This document shows positions 9,316-20,484 of a DNA stretch of 22,500 nucleotides, piece after piece. Each line of letters starts with the position of its first letter. Positions within the stretch are counted from its first letter, which is position 1. Position numbers and translations under genes: made by a program. This DNA is from Lingula anatina (taxonomy: Eukaryota > Brachiopoda > Lingulata > Lingulida > Lingulidae), in contig NW_019774781.1 in assembly GCF_001039355.2 (NCBI RefSeq), positions 1-22,500 on the forward strand. The letters are read 5' to 3'. The notes beneath the pieces are model-generated. The model did no database searches and had not been told where the DNA came from. It saw nothing but the letters and a program-made list of their open reading frames with translations.

Positions 9316-9491
9316 CGCGGTGTACGCTGTTTGTTGCTCTTTTCGTTTCGGTGTACGACAGGATATTTAGAGTCTGTGGCTAAGTGATTTGTTCATCTAT
9401 TACTGTGTGTGCTTTCGATTCCAACTGAAACTTATTTCTTCTTGGAGCTAGGACTTGTCGTGTTACCATTTAGAAATAGATACGCTGTCTC

Positions 9492-9492
9492 N
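9492..9492. other. Assembly gap (single N)
   Basis: This single N sits exactly at the junction between the two copies of segment 2. It is a scaffold join of arbitrary size rather than a sequenced base. Confidence 0.95.
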
Positions 9493-9865
9493 TCAAATAT
9501 TTGTGCAGAAATTTGCTTTTCCGCTTTCATTTTCAATAATAAATCAATATTTATTTTTTGTTTCAATTATCAAAGCTCGACCACAGGGCGACCACCAGAA
9601 GCGCCATAGAAAAGCGTCGCATAAATATACATTGTTTTTAATAATTTTCCTCCTTTTTCCTCCTATTTCTTTTCCCTATAATAGTAATTTTTAACAATAA
9701 TTTGACCATGATGTCACAGCATTCTACTTATCACGTCTACTCCATATCTCAACGTTTGTGACGTACTGGTACATTTCGAATTGGCGGAAATCCCTCATGA
9801 TGTCTTACAGTTGCCATTTTTTACTCAAGATGCCAAAAAGATAACACACAGCAGCACAAACTTAC

Positions 9866-10025
9866 CTTTTTCATTCTGTTCAACAAGTTGACGATTTCAG
9901 TTTCGTTGTCATTAGAAAGACACGCCGTGGCCAGACCGTGAGTACATTGCAATGCCTCCTTCATGCACCCCAACATGGCAGTCAGCTCACACCAAACTTC
10001 AGTTATTATTTTCAGTTTGTGATAT
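9866..10025 (-). CDS. Exon 2 of the unrecognised protein, second copy
   Basis: This is the same 160-nt exon as 8674-8833, with intact acceptor and donor. It reads three residues differently: Lys to Met in ELTAKLG, Ile to Thr in DNEIEI, and Ile to Met in NRIKK. Several silent changes are also present. It is probably another allele of the same exon placed in tandem by the assembly, not a second gene. A real tandem exon duplication remains possible. Confidence 0.65.
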
Positions 10026-10355
10026 CTATTAACGGTAGGGAAAAAAGAAATGTAAGGATCTGGTATTGCATTACATTGTCATAAATCTTATCCATAGGGT
10101 TTATAGTACAAAAAATACAACATGTAATAACTGTAGTTTACTAAGTTAAACAACGTTTTATAAAGGTACATGTATGAGATGCCATGTTACCAACGCTATT
10201 TAAAGTTTTTGTCGTTGATTTTTGAAAGAAACATGCACTAAATTCCAATATTGATTAAAATAGGAAAGCTTTATCTGACATAAATTGAAACTATAGTTAA
10301 GGCTGTAGCTGTATATTGCACTTCAACACAGGGAGAAGAACCATGTAACCATCAC

Positions 10356-10507
10356 CTCGTTCTAAACGCCAGCGTTATTTTTCCTTTCTCCTCTCCCTCT
10401 ATCATCTTCTGCATGGGTCTGAGGTAACCTTCCTGAAGTTGGGTGGCTACGGCTCTTAATAGAATGACATTCCTGGTCAGATTCTCGGATACCGTTTGCT
10501 CGGCCAT
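10356..10507 (-). CDS. Exon 1 of the unrecognised protein, second copy
   Basis: This matches exon 1 at 9164-9315, with the same ATG (10507-10505) and the GTGATG donor. One Arg to Gly change (IERE to IEGE) and at least two silent changes separate the copies. If the assembly were taken literally, transcription from here would give exons 1b-2b-1a-2a-3. Merging the haplotypes leaves one normal three-exon gene whose start lies about 180 bp from the poly-T tract. Confidence 0.65.
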
Positions 10508-10687
10508 CGCGGTGTACGCTGTTTGTTGTTCTTTTCGTTCCGGTGTACGACAGGATATTTAGAGTCTGTGGCTAAGTGATTTGTTCATCATCTATTACTG
10601 TGTGTGCTTTCGATTCCAACTGAAACTTATTTCTTCTTGGAGCTAGGACTTGTCGTGTTACCATTTAGAAATAGATACGCTGTCTCT

Positions 10688-11458
<771 letters not shown>

Positions 11459-12517
11459 CGCGACTATTTTTGTCTTGAAGAGCCCGTCATCCGTTTAGTT
11501 ACTTTTTAATCCCAATACTCCTTAGCTAAAATTCTTCACACGTAGAAATGTGCAGTTGGCCGAATTCATACTTTAACGTCTTAAAACGACGCTGGACTTC
11601 TCCAATCCGTCTTTCTTTTTTTCTCCCCACTACATCTATTGGCTGGCCTTGTGAGCTCTATTTGCAGTTCAAGCTATAGGCTTGATTTTTCAGTTCGCAA
11701 CCGAAACTGTCTTAAGTTCGAAGTTTTTCTTGATCCGAGTCGGTGCGTTCCTTGACCTGTGGATGAAGACAAGCAGAGTAAGAGATTAGATGACAATAGT
11801 ACCTTGCTGTTTGATAACAAAATGTTGCCTAACAAAACTGTTTATTTTCTACAAACGTAATTTTGCGTCGTGTTGTCAGTGCGGATATAGAAGGCAGTAG
11901 TTTAGAAGAGGGGGTGTATATATAAATGTGTCCAACACTCGAAACGTTCGAAGCGTCTGTCCGCTGGCAATATGGTCCCAGAACTTAACTTCAAAAGTTA
12001 TTTTGGTAAATGGACGATATCCAAAAGACTCTGAGCCGACCGGTTAATATAAGTACCATTCTATGACTTTTAAACAAATAGATATCACCATGTTTGATTA
12101 ACAACTAACTTGGATTCTAAACCGAAACAGGAAGGACATGGCTCTTTAATGGTATAATTTTCCTGAAATTTTAACAATTTATTCTATTTCATCAAGGAAG
12201 CCTACACCCTCTCCAACCCTTTAGATAAAATATTTCAATTCGTTCTCGATTTCCCCAAGTACTTATTTTTACTCAAAAACTCAGAAACTTGGAAACTCTT
12301 CACTGAATGCTTTTGCTAAAAAACGATTATTTTTGCGCCACTTCAGAAGGGTTTACACCCTCTTACCCCATGCAGGCCAGCTGGGTGGCTACTGCTTTTT
12401 TTCTTTTTTATTTATTTATGATTATTATTTTATTGTTTTTATTATTTTCTGGGCAAAAATCCACAGAGACGAGTGCAGAGAAGCAAATGAATATATGTGA
12501 ATACATACATACACATG
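11459..12517. other. AT-rich stretch without a supported gene
   Basis: If the poly-T is an artefact, the part near 11459 would lie upstream of the - strand gene. A TATATAAA near 11918 and a T-rich tract (about 12395-12450) are visible. No coding exon is supported. Confidence 0.4.
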
Positions 12518-12783
12518 CAGTGGCGGATTTAGAGGGGGACAGAGTGTCCTGACCCCCCCCCTTTCAGTTTCTGAAATATATATTACACCAATATTCCCCC
12601 TCTTGAAATTAGAATTTTGACTAGCTACATCATAGTTCTAAACCGTACCAAAGGGCACTGTTTGCTCTCCAAAGCACCAAACTTGAGCAGGCTCTGAACC
12701 CCACACAAAGGGGGCGATGGTAGGCTTCGCATCCAAGGGCTGTCCTTCCGGACCCCCTTCAAATAATCCTGAATACGCCCCTG
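12518..12783. mobile_element. hAT-like non-autonomous element
   Basis: This 266-bp element has inverted ends: CAGTGGCGGATTTAGAGGGG on the left, and GAATACGCCCCTG on the right, whose complement reads CAGGGGCGTATTC. The ends match the CAGGGGCGGATCCAG type known from many animal genomes and usually placed with hAT transposons. The direct repeat CACATG flanks it (12512-12517 and 12784-12789); hAT elements usually make 8-bp duplications, so two bases may have changed. It has no transposase, and the frame on the - strand (12638-12892) runs across the element border. Confidence 0.75.
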
Positions 12784-13367
12784 CACATGTATGTACGCGT
12801 ACTATCACGCTCGTGTTGACATTTGGACACAAATGTACACAGGCAGTGTAACATGTGTGCGCGCACGCACACGCGTCGGTACAATATCCCAACTGAGCCG
12901 CTTTTGTTCTTTATTGCTTATATTAGGAGTTCTGCTTTCGCACAGTTTGTACTGTTTAATGGGTTTTAATTCAAATATTTATCAAAGGTCCTCTGTGATT
13001 CAAAGGCTGTCTCCACAGAAGAAAAAAGGACTAATTAAATATCTTCACTGTGCATAAAAATTCTGCCGCACAGTAAGCAAACCCATTAATATTTTTTTCT
13101 AATATTTATAAGGCATAATACGTTTTCTGTGTTACGTTTTTTATGTTTACAAATATACCAAAACAGTTCTGTAGTCACTATTTTGCATTCCTTTTACAAC
13201 CCTGAAGTTAAGCTGCAATAGCCTATATTTGAAGGGTGAGAAACTGAAGGGTTAAAAACTTAGGACTGACATAAATTCCCCCCCATGCTCACTCAACTAT
13301 GAAGTCATACGTGTAACTGTGTATACATGAAGTTATCTTTCTAACAAGTTTATGACTGATGTTTATA
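12784..13367. other. Unannotated stretch with CA/CG words
   Basis: A GTGTGCGCGCACGCACACGCG alternating purine-pyrimidine patch lies at about 12856-12876. The rest is AT-rich with no gene or repeat family I can support. Confidence 0.4.
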
Positions 13368-14025
13368 TTATAATAATAATAATAATAATAATAATATATT
13401 TATTTCAAGTCTAAAATCTATAAAATGTTCAATAGACTGTACAACATAAAATACAAAGAGGTTTATAGATAAAAACAGTTAAGATATATTTTATATAAAT
13501 AAGAGCTATACTAACTTAATTGTAATAAACAGTAATTAAAAGTAAAAAATCCAAGGTTTCTTTAAAATTGTAAAATTTAAGATTCATGAATAAAATGTCT
13601 TAAAAATATGAGTTTTAACTCTTTTTTAAAAGATTCTTGTGATTCTATTTGTCTAATAAAAATTGGCAACTTATTCCACTCTACTGGTGCAGCTACACAA
13701 AATGATATGTCACCATACGATTTTAACCTTGATTTTGGAACTTTCAGTAAAAGTTTGTCACCAGACCTCAGGGATCTTTGAGGGCTATAATGTTTGACTA
13801 GATCAGTTATATATGGTGGAGCTAGTTTATAAAAAGCAGCATGTGTAAAAACTAAAACCTTAAATAAAATTCTGGCCCTAACTGGTAACCAGTGCAGATG
13901 CTTTAAAATTGGAGTGATATTATTGATTATGTAAACATCATAATTCTGACTGAACGTTCAAAGTGCATCCTCTGCAAGTCCCAATTAATTGCAATTTTTA
14001 GTAACGATTTAGTTACTATTTGTTT
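13368..14025 (-). mobile_element. Non-LTR retrotransposon (CR1/L2/Jockey-like), 5'-truncated 3' end
   Basis: On the - strand this holds the last part of a LINE reverse-transcriptase ORF, an AT-rich 3' untranslated region, and an (ATT)n tail (+ strand (TAA)n, 13368-13395) like the short 3' repeats of CR1/L2-type elements. The 5' end is lost around 14025, as expected of truncated insertions. The orientation, a stop codon followed by the 3' tail, is consistent along the whole stretch. Confidence 0.85.
13577..13957 (-). pseudogene. Reverse-transcriptase C-terminus of the LINE
   Basis: About 126 codons are open to a TAA at 13579-13577. In order they show ITPILKHLHWLPVRARI, YKLAPPYITDL, SPQRSLRSGDKLLL, SRLKSYGDISFCVAAPVEWN and KLPIFIRQIES. 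This chain of motifs is characteristic of the region after the polymerase palm in many animal non-LTR reverse transcriptases. Upstream, WDLQRMHFERSVRI (related to the usual LQRxQNRA-type motif) is in another frame, and a TGA lies at 13960-13958, so there is a frameshift and the copy is dead. The catalytic domain is missing. Confidence 0.85.
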
Positions 14026-14756
14026 TGCGGTAAAATACGCAGGTCCATTCAATTCGCACGGATGTTCAAGAGAAAAAAAAAACAGAAAGAAACTGAAAAC
14101 AAAATCACTTCCCTGTGTAGCCTATATAGTGTACAGTGTTCTTTATTCAATTTACTCATGGAAGGAACTTCAGCTATTTCAACCCAGCATGTTTCAGTCG
14201 CTGTCTTAATCAACCAAAACTCACAATTTTACCGGCTGCGCATGACGTCACTTGCCCCAAAAGCACAAGTAACGCTTGATGTGACAAATTTAACTCCTGC
14301 ACAAACGCAAACGCGTAAGTCAATAACGACGTAAGTTCCAGTATGTAGCAAAGTAAAACCACGCTCTGAATAACTTGAGCAATCTTATCCATCACTTTTA
14401 CAAGGATAAAGTTACAACGCGAGGTATACATAAAGCTGAGTGTAACAACCGTAGCCCCTTTCACTCTGAATGTGTCATGTAACACACTGTTTACGCGTTT
14501 TTACTTGCGGTTCAGCCCAGCGGATCTACAGGCCCCAGATTTAATCTTCTTCATCTTCTTCTGATATTGTGCAAACTTAAGGGCGAATACAGAACTAGTT
14601 GATCCGCTGACTAACGGATCAAATATGGCTTGTTCAAAATTTGCCGCAAAAAATGCTCTATACTAGACACTTAATAGATTCGCTGCGGGGATTACGCGGT
14701 AAGCTTTCAAGTTGGTCGGCAATATTTGATCTTGTCGGAGGAAAATGACTATCAAA
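14026..14756. other. Stretch with a CRE palindrome and inverted words
   Basis: TGACGTCA at 14243-14250 is a perfect CRE palindrome next to GCTGCGCA. GATCAAATAT (14617-14626) and ATATTTGATC (14722-14731) are 10-bp inverted words and may belong to another foldback element. The open frames on the two strands (14020-14334 and 14210-14485) overlap each other and show no family signature. Confidence 0.4.
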
Positions 14757-15066
14757 CTGCGTTCCCATAAACCTCTCGAACTTGTTGGATCGATTTAAAT
14801 CTGCGGGAATTCTCGTTAAATTGCATTCAATTTAAGCCGCTTAAATGTCTGGTATGCCCTCTCGTAACTTAGAGTAAAAGGGTAAATTCGGGGAAACATT
14901 GTGGTCCATAATGTTGTATATAATTGCTTTGTGAGGGGAGGGGGGGCGTTCCAGACAATTAAGCTGATTACATTGACTGCGCCTTAGCGGGAATACCCGC
15001 TGAAATAGATCGATCCTGCTAGTGCGAAAAGGTTATGGGAACGCAGTCTATGGGAACGCTCCCTTA
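14757..15066. mobile_element. Foldback MITE related to 4056-4277
   Basis: The left end CTGCGTTCCCATAA (about 14757) pairs with TTATGGGAACGCAG (15033-15046). A second copy of the terminal word, TATGGGAACGCTCCCTTA, follows at once and resembles the left end of the 4056 element. Inside, GGCGTTCCAGACAATTAAGC (about 14946-14965) is the reverse complement of a word in the 17482 element, and TAGATCGATCC matches the GATCGATC core of the others. There is no coding region. The target duplication is unclear because the right end is doubled. Confidence 0.65.
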
Positions 15067-15870
15067 TATTTGGTGTCGAACTGACAAAAATGATTTTAAA
15101 CATTACTTTGCTCGTACTAACATAGTGAAAATGTAGGCGGTTGTTTTGAGGTTATTTTCTATTGTCTATAAAAATCCATTGTGTGAGTATATTTCAATTT
15201 AGAAGAGCACTTTCTCTGAGATTTTCGAGTCCAAATATCCAATCAGTGCCCAGTAGACTTTCAGGTCTATGTCACAGGCAGCGACAGAGTCGTGGATCAC
15301 TGCCTCCCTCCCCCCGCCCCCCCCCCCCACACACACACTCACACACACAACGCATGCACTTTTTTAATGTTTTTAATTACAACAGTCATAAGCTTCCTAA
15401 ATGATGTCCTCTTTATATATTTTACATACAATTATGAATTTTCTTAACCTGAAAAGAAAAGCAATTTGTCGGAGCTGTTTAAAGCAAATTAAGTGCACTT
15501 AAGTGTAAAATAGTTACATGCATGAAGTTTTTTGTTTCTTTTTGAATGTATATTAGATGTAAAGGTAAGGTAGAATATACACGAAAAACCAAAAGGAAGT
15601 AGTGTCTACTTTACTGCAAATTCTCTCTATTAATCAAGAAAAAATACACAATCTTACAGTTTCAGAAAACCGGAGTGTTTCATAGTATAAGCATTTTAGC
15701 TCTTAGATCTGTAAGTACTTATGGAATAAAAAACAACCGAGACGCGAAATAAAAAAATAAAAAATAAAAATAAAAAACGAGAGCACTACATTTGTATTGT
15801 AAACATTCAAAAAGTAGCAATGAATAGTTTTAAAAATAAGCGTCAGATATCGCCTGATTTTAGATTAAAA
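15067..15870. other. Stretch with simple repeats only
   Basis: C-rich and CA-rich runs lie at about 15308-15350, and an A-rich AAAATAAAAA tract at 15747-15777. No gene is supported. Confidence 0.5.
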
Positions 15871-15877
15871 AACTCAC

Positions 15878-16044
15878 CGGTCTTCGTAGGTCGACAGTCT
15901 TCACTAAACATGTTATCAGACCCTATTTTATTTACCTCGTGAGCATGTGTTACCTGTGACAAAAGGGCCATGCCGCCATTCAGAATCACAAGCGTGACAC
16001 ATTTTTTTGTACACAGAAAAACAAGATTCCAATCGGGTGGTCGG
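15878..16044 (-). CDS. Candidate internal exon, product unknown
   Basis: On the - strand an acceptor-like CTGTCTGTCGTGTGCAAAAG is followed by 167 nt of open frame ending at a good donor, CCG|GTGAGT. The frame reads RPPDWNLVFLCTKKC, then GGMALLSQ, then FSEDCRPTKTG. The acceptor is only moderate, and an alternative donor (CACAG|GTAACA) lies inside. No partner exon was found. The amino-acid make-up is plausible but matches no family I know. Confidence 0.25.
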
Positions 16045-16333
16045 CTTTTGCACACGACAGACAGATTAAATAAAAGTGAAAATGATTTTTTATCTCCTTT
16101 CTTCATATACTCAGCATTCTTTCAGATGAATTTAGTCACTGAGTTTCCTTGTTCATTTTCCACAGCTAATTAAAATCTTACATGCCGCGTTGCATATGCT
16201 AACTACGATTAAATTCTCTTTTTGCAGGTTATGTTCGTGATTCCACTTCTGTTTTTTCTTGCCATGCATTAACAGAAATAACATTTATGAAGTTAAGTCT
16301 GATTTCTGGATACCAGAAAGGTATTATTGTATG

Positions 16334-16347
16334 TCTAGAGCTCTAGA
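16334..16347. other. 14-bp perfect palindrome
   Basis: TCTAGAGCTCTAGA is fully self-complementary. It may be chance or a protein-binding site; nothing nearby decides. Confidence 0.5.
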
Positions 16348-16510
16348 TAACATGAAAGTATCAAGTTAACAACAACACAGTGTACTTTTCTACTTGCGCG
16401 CTTAGGTGTGGAATTTAAAGCACCCTTAAGCATCGTATGCAAGTATGTTAAGATGGCAACCAAATGAGACGATTAAGAGTAAGCGTCGGTCACTTCAAGG
16501 GCTCAATCCC

Positions 16511-16745
16511 AATGATACTGTCGTTCTACAGATCGATTCAACTTTGAGGGGACTCACGCTGAATGCAATTATTTTAACGGATAAACACGCCTCCTCTTGT
16601 TCCCAGCGAATTTGTATAAACACTATTTTCTTCTGTTATCTACTTACGACAGGGGGAGGAGTGTAAATCTCTTTAACAGATTGCATTCAGCGTGAGTCCC
16701 CACACAGAGTTGGATCGATCTCCGTAGAACGATGGTTTCATTAGG
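16511..16745. mobile_element. Foldback MITE with about 65-bp inverted ends
   Basis: The left arm (CGTTCTACAGATCGATTCAA, then GGGACTCACGCTGAATGCAA) pairs with the right arm (TTGCATTCAGCGTGAGTCCC, then GGATCGATC...CGTAGAACGATGG). The arms agree over about 65 bp, with 21 perfect inner bases. The loop (about 16570-16675) is unrelated sequence. The GATCGAT core links it to the other foldback elements here. The frame at 16445-16666 crosses the arm and is not a gene. Confidence 0.75.
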
Positions 16746-17059
16746 AGTTAGCCATTATTGGTCTCATTTATGTCACTGCATGTGGACGCTGCTTTACTTT
16801 ACTTAAAGCCATGAGCATGAAGGAGGCTCAATTCTTTATATTTGCCCACCGATGTCATATGATATAAACCGAGCAGGAAGACGTGTTCAAGTAAAGAACA
16901 TCAGTCAAGTCCATATATCTTCTTGAAGTCACATGCCAAAACACTGCATTAAATCCTCGACAACCGTCGTTACTTGCTGATCTAGGACCCGAATGTCATC
17001 TAAACGGACGTGACTCTTATCTTTGCTTGGAAAATACACCATTTTTTTATTTTTATGTT

Positions 17060-17064
17060 TATTT

Positions 17065-17099
<35 letters not shown>

Positions 17100-17101
17100 T
17101 T
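17060..17101. repeat. (TTTA)n microsatellite
   Basis: TTTA repeats of about ten units. Confidence 0.9.
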
Positions 17102-17480
17102 GCAAAATAAATAAGAAAGGAGAGATTCAGGAATAAATCCATATGTGTTAACGTGTGTAGCACGTTGTAAACACTCTGTCGTTTCTGTCATTCCCCCTTT
17201 GACAAACGAAGTTACTACGCTGCTACAAAAATTACTAGTGCGTAAATACTTTCCAACTGAAGTTATTCTAGATATGCATAAAATAAACATTGATCAACCT
17301 ACTTTAGGTAATGTTGAATAAACCCAAAGACAGCAACCTCCGCTAACAGAGTGATTCAGATTCTGATTTCCTCTATGAAAGTCACAGAACAAGAACCAAA
17401 GATGGCCAGTAGGCCTACTATCTATATCTGCTAGCCGCTCAGCTTGTCAAATAAGATACATGCAAGGTTATTCTATGGGC
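17102..17480. other. No supported feature
   Basis: There is a short - strand frame (17093-17290) without motif or splice support. Confidence 0.4.
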
Positions 17481-17481
17481 A

Positions 17482-17646
17482 CATTCAGATTCAGACGTCG
17501 TACCAGCTGGGTCGGTCCAACTTCGCGGAGGATTCTCGCTAAGTGCAATCAGTGGGATCAGCTTAATTGTCTGGAACGCCAACTCGATCAGCTAGGGGGT
17601 AATTAAGTCGAGCGCAACCAGCTCGTGCGATGACTGAATCTGAATG
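17482..17646. mobile_element. Foldback MITE with 13-bp perfect inverted ends
   Basis: CATTCAGATTCAG (17482-17494) and CTGAATCTGAATG (17634-17646) are exact inverted ends. An ACCAGCTGG/ACCAGCTCG pair lies just inside. The internal word ATCAGCTTAATTGTCTGGAA (about 17557-17576) is shared, in inverse orientation, with the element at 14757-15066, so these are members of one family or have exchanged parts. Confidence 0.7.
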
Positions 17647-17649
17647 CAG

Positions 17650-18202
17650 TGTATGTGATGATGCTGAGTCGAGTCTTCTATAATGTTTGCCACTGTTACC
17701 GGTCTATTACTGTTACAACATTTTCGCTATAATAAGATAAATGCATCCATATATATTAGCACAGTACACCGTTAATGCTCAAAGAAAAATGTACCATGTA
17801 TATGAAAAGCAATAGGTTTATATCCTGATACACAGACAGATCAATCAACGTATGCCTTTTCTTCATGGTCCCATTTCAATCCTGAAACGACCTCACCTGC
17901 ATGAGTTGTCATTCCAGGCTGGCAACCTTCAAGTCAACTTTAGTTGCCAGTATAATCTCTGTTTTCTGCATTAAATTTAAACGTACTGGCTCTTATATTA
18001 ATGAGCGATATAGAGTGTTTGACTGTTAAGCACGTGCGCTTCGCATTTTACATATTTAATTGACTTCGCTGGTTTCCGAATTTTGCTGTCGATTTAAGCT
18101 CATGCGCATAGATTTAACTAAGTGTCTTTCTTTAGAAGCAATAATTAAATAAAATTGTGCATTCGTCTGGGTTGCCATTTAAAAAACCGAGAACTGACAT
18201 GC

Positions 18203-18243
<41 letters not shown>

Positions 18244-19257
18244 CTAACGACGTTTCAATCCAAGCACAATAGTACCAACTGAACTCTACTTACGTCTCAT
18301 TCTCACAAACAGTATAGTCTCCACAGTTTACATAACCTAAGACTTAAAGTAAAGTGCACATCGTGACCAAATAAAGTCAAAGGAATCAAATCAGAATTTA
18401 CCAGTCAAAATAATCCCCAAATGGTATTAACGTAAGACTTTAGTTTAATCTACACCGCACATGTAATTTTTAGTGCATGACGTAATATTATCGTGCGTTG
18501 ATAATGCTTTTCCTAGCAAACCTCCCCCCTCATGTTTTTTATCCCCCTTCTGCCTTCTCAAAATTGCTCAAATACGTGGCGTCAAAATAAACAAAGGGCA
18601 AGCCCTGTTCTGTCATTTATTAAGTAAAGAAATGTCAGTGTAGGAACTCGGGTTTTTTCAAAAAAAAATTTAATGTACAAATGTTAGCAAGCATCAAGCA
18701 TAAGTCATATTATTGTCAAAATTATTAAGAGATATTCACAGTTTTCGCTACCCCGACCCCCCCCCCCCAAAAAAAAAAAAAGCTTTTTTTACTTAAACTC
18801 GCTTACTTAATATTGAGCAGCTTTCCCACTCAGACTTCTGAATGGCGCATGTTCTTCGTATACAAGTCGTTTAATATCAATAACATCTCTTAGCTAATGG
18901 GTGTGTTAAGCGAATTAAGTATCGCTGGCAACGAGAGCAATAACGAATAACCAGAGTTTTCGAACTAAAGGCCGTCAGAATAAAGGACTGCTACACTGCG
19001 TCGTCACTTAATTAAAACACAGATCGATGAGAAACCCCTGTCGTCTTTCTTATAATTTTCATTCCAATTTAGGCGACTACATTTCTCGCAGAATGAAGCA
19101 AAAGCGTATTTGCAAGTGCCCTGAGTTTACAGGAAACCAACATCTGCTGCCATTTACTAAAAAAAACTTGTAATACTGGGTATACTATCTGGTTAACTCT
19201 GATACTGGGGGTGCTCGCAAAAATTACGCTACTTCATTTTGTCCTAAAACATGAGTT
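17650..19257. other. AT-rich stretch with simple repeats
   Basis: It contains a (GA)n run (18205-18237), a C run followed by an A run (18757-18781), and a small inverted pair, CTGGCAAC/GTTGCCAG (about 17919-17950). A donor-like CATGCAG|GTGAGG on the - strand near 17897 has no open exon of useful length behind it. Confidence 0.45.
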
Positions 19258-19260
19258 TAC

Positions 19261-19475
19261 CTGATTTTACCGTCAGACCTTAGGTTCATCCTTTTCAGGA
19301 ACTGCCTCAGATGAAGGAAAGTCTTGTAGTTGGCGATGGATTTTTGGTGAATATGAAAACCACTGATTTTTCCTTCCTTCAGATTTGATGCGTTAAACAC
19401 AAGGCGTTGTATGCCACATAATTGCGTGGTCGGTCTGTCAAGTTTGCTAACTAAAGACCGAGTGCTGCCTGCTGT
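19261..19475 (-). CDS. Candidate exon with weak ubiquitin-like resemblance
   Basis: On the - strand about 70 codons are open up to the donor AAAATCAG|GTAAAC (19260 and below). The frame reads TTQLCGIQRLVFNASNLKEG, then FHIHQKSI, then TFLHLRQFLKRMN. The spacing of QRLVF, LKEGK and LHLR recalls the second half of a ubiquitin fold (QRLIF...LEDGR...LHLVLR), but nothing matches the first half and there is an insertion before LHLR. The acceptor is unclear (CGGTCTTTAG or a later site). It could equally be an unrelated exon or chance. Confidence 0.3.
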
Positions 19476-19479
19476 TTAC

Positions 19480-20365
19480 TAGTACACAGTGCTCTGTGTT
19501 GCTGTAAGTGTGTGCGACATTTACACAGAGTGCTTGGAGCTGCCCAAGGATCGCTCCAGGCTCGCATAACTTTTGTTCAACAAATATTGGATTTTATTGC
19601 ATTATCAAGCACAGAAATTCTGCACTGATGAAATAAATCAAAAAATCAGCAAAATGGCATTGGGCAGAATTGTGATTTAACGCGATCCAAGTGCGCACCA
19701 TGAATTTTTAGTATTGTGTAAACCCTGTATTGGTCTGTAGCCAGCATGGAAAGGTTGTCGCTGACTGTCACCAGTTAACCTTAGGCTAGGGTAACTATGT
19801 GTCACTCCTCTTTGTCCTAAATGTCTTTTTTCGAAGGTACATGTACCTATTACTAACTACAGACACGATTTTTTGTCACTGGGATTTTAATGTGTACTAT
19901 CGACGTAGCGTCTTAAAACTGCAGATCTGGAATCTGAGTTTTACGCATCTGTAGCGTTCACTTCATGTGAATGTTGTCCCAGCCCAGTATTTCTTTTTAA
20001 GAATACTGACTTAAAAGACCACAATTTTGGCCTAAAATTTTAGTCCACTTTCGGTCTAAAGTCGTTTTGTGAAGCGGGTTCCAGGGTTAACTGGAGTACA
20101 AGTTATTTCTCACTGCCGCGTGACACCATTAATGTTGTAAATACATCAGCCGGTATAACAAGGCCAGCTTTATAACGTCGGAGAACACGAGGCGCGTCAG
20201 TCCAAGATAAGCTTTAAGCATTAAAAGGATAGCAACTCTTCGTAATCACGCATGCACCCACGCACGCACGCACATATATACACGCGCGCACGCGCCTTAA
20301 TGAGTTTTCGTTGAAGTCTCTTGAGAAGTGTGCATCTGTATATAGTGAATACACTTTGACAAAAA
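19480..20365. other. Stretch with a CG/CA microsatellite
   Basis: An alternating CACGCACGCAC...CGCGCGCACGCG tract lies at about 20250-20297. No gene is supported. Confidence 0.45.
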
Positions 20366-20484
20366 CGGATCAAATCTAACCCTTCCACTGAAAGATAGTG
20401 ATGTGGAGGGTGGGTGGAGAACGCGTACGAGGATGCCCCGAAATTGCTTGCATATTACCATCTAATTGAAGTATATTTGATCCG
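20366..20484. mobile_element. Small foldback sequence (possible MITE)
   Basis: CGGATCAAAT (20366-20375) and ATTTGATCCG (20475-20484) are perfect 10-bp inverted ends. The same CGGATCAAAT word occurs at 14615-14624. No target duplication was found, so the call is tentative. Confidence 0.35.

Larger units (their letters stand above)
8301..9491. repeat. Duplicated segment 2, first copy
   Basis: This segment matches 9493-10686 at a constant offset of 1192 (1195 near the end, after an ATC insertion). I counted about twenty substitutions by eye. It ends at the N at 9492. The copy carries exons 1 and 2 of the - strand gene. Confidence 0.9.
9493..10686. repeat. Duplicated segment 2, second copy
   Basis: This copy equals 8301-9491. 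It starts abruptly after the N at TCAAATATTTGTGCAG and runs on into CTCTC and the long T run that the first copy does not reach. A third exon is absent, because the copy starts downstream of where exon 3 would lie. Confidence 0.9.
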
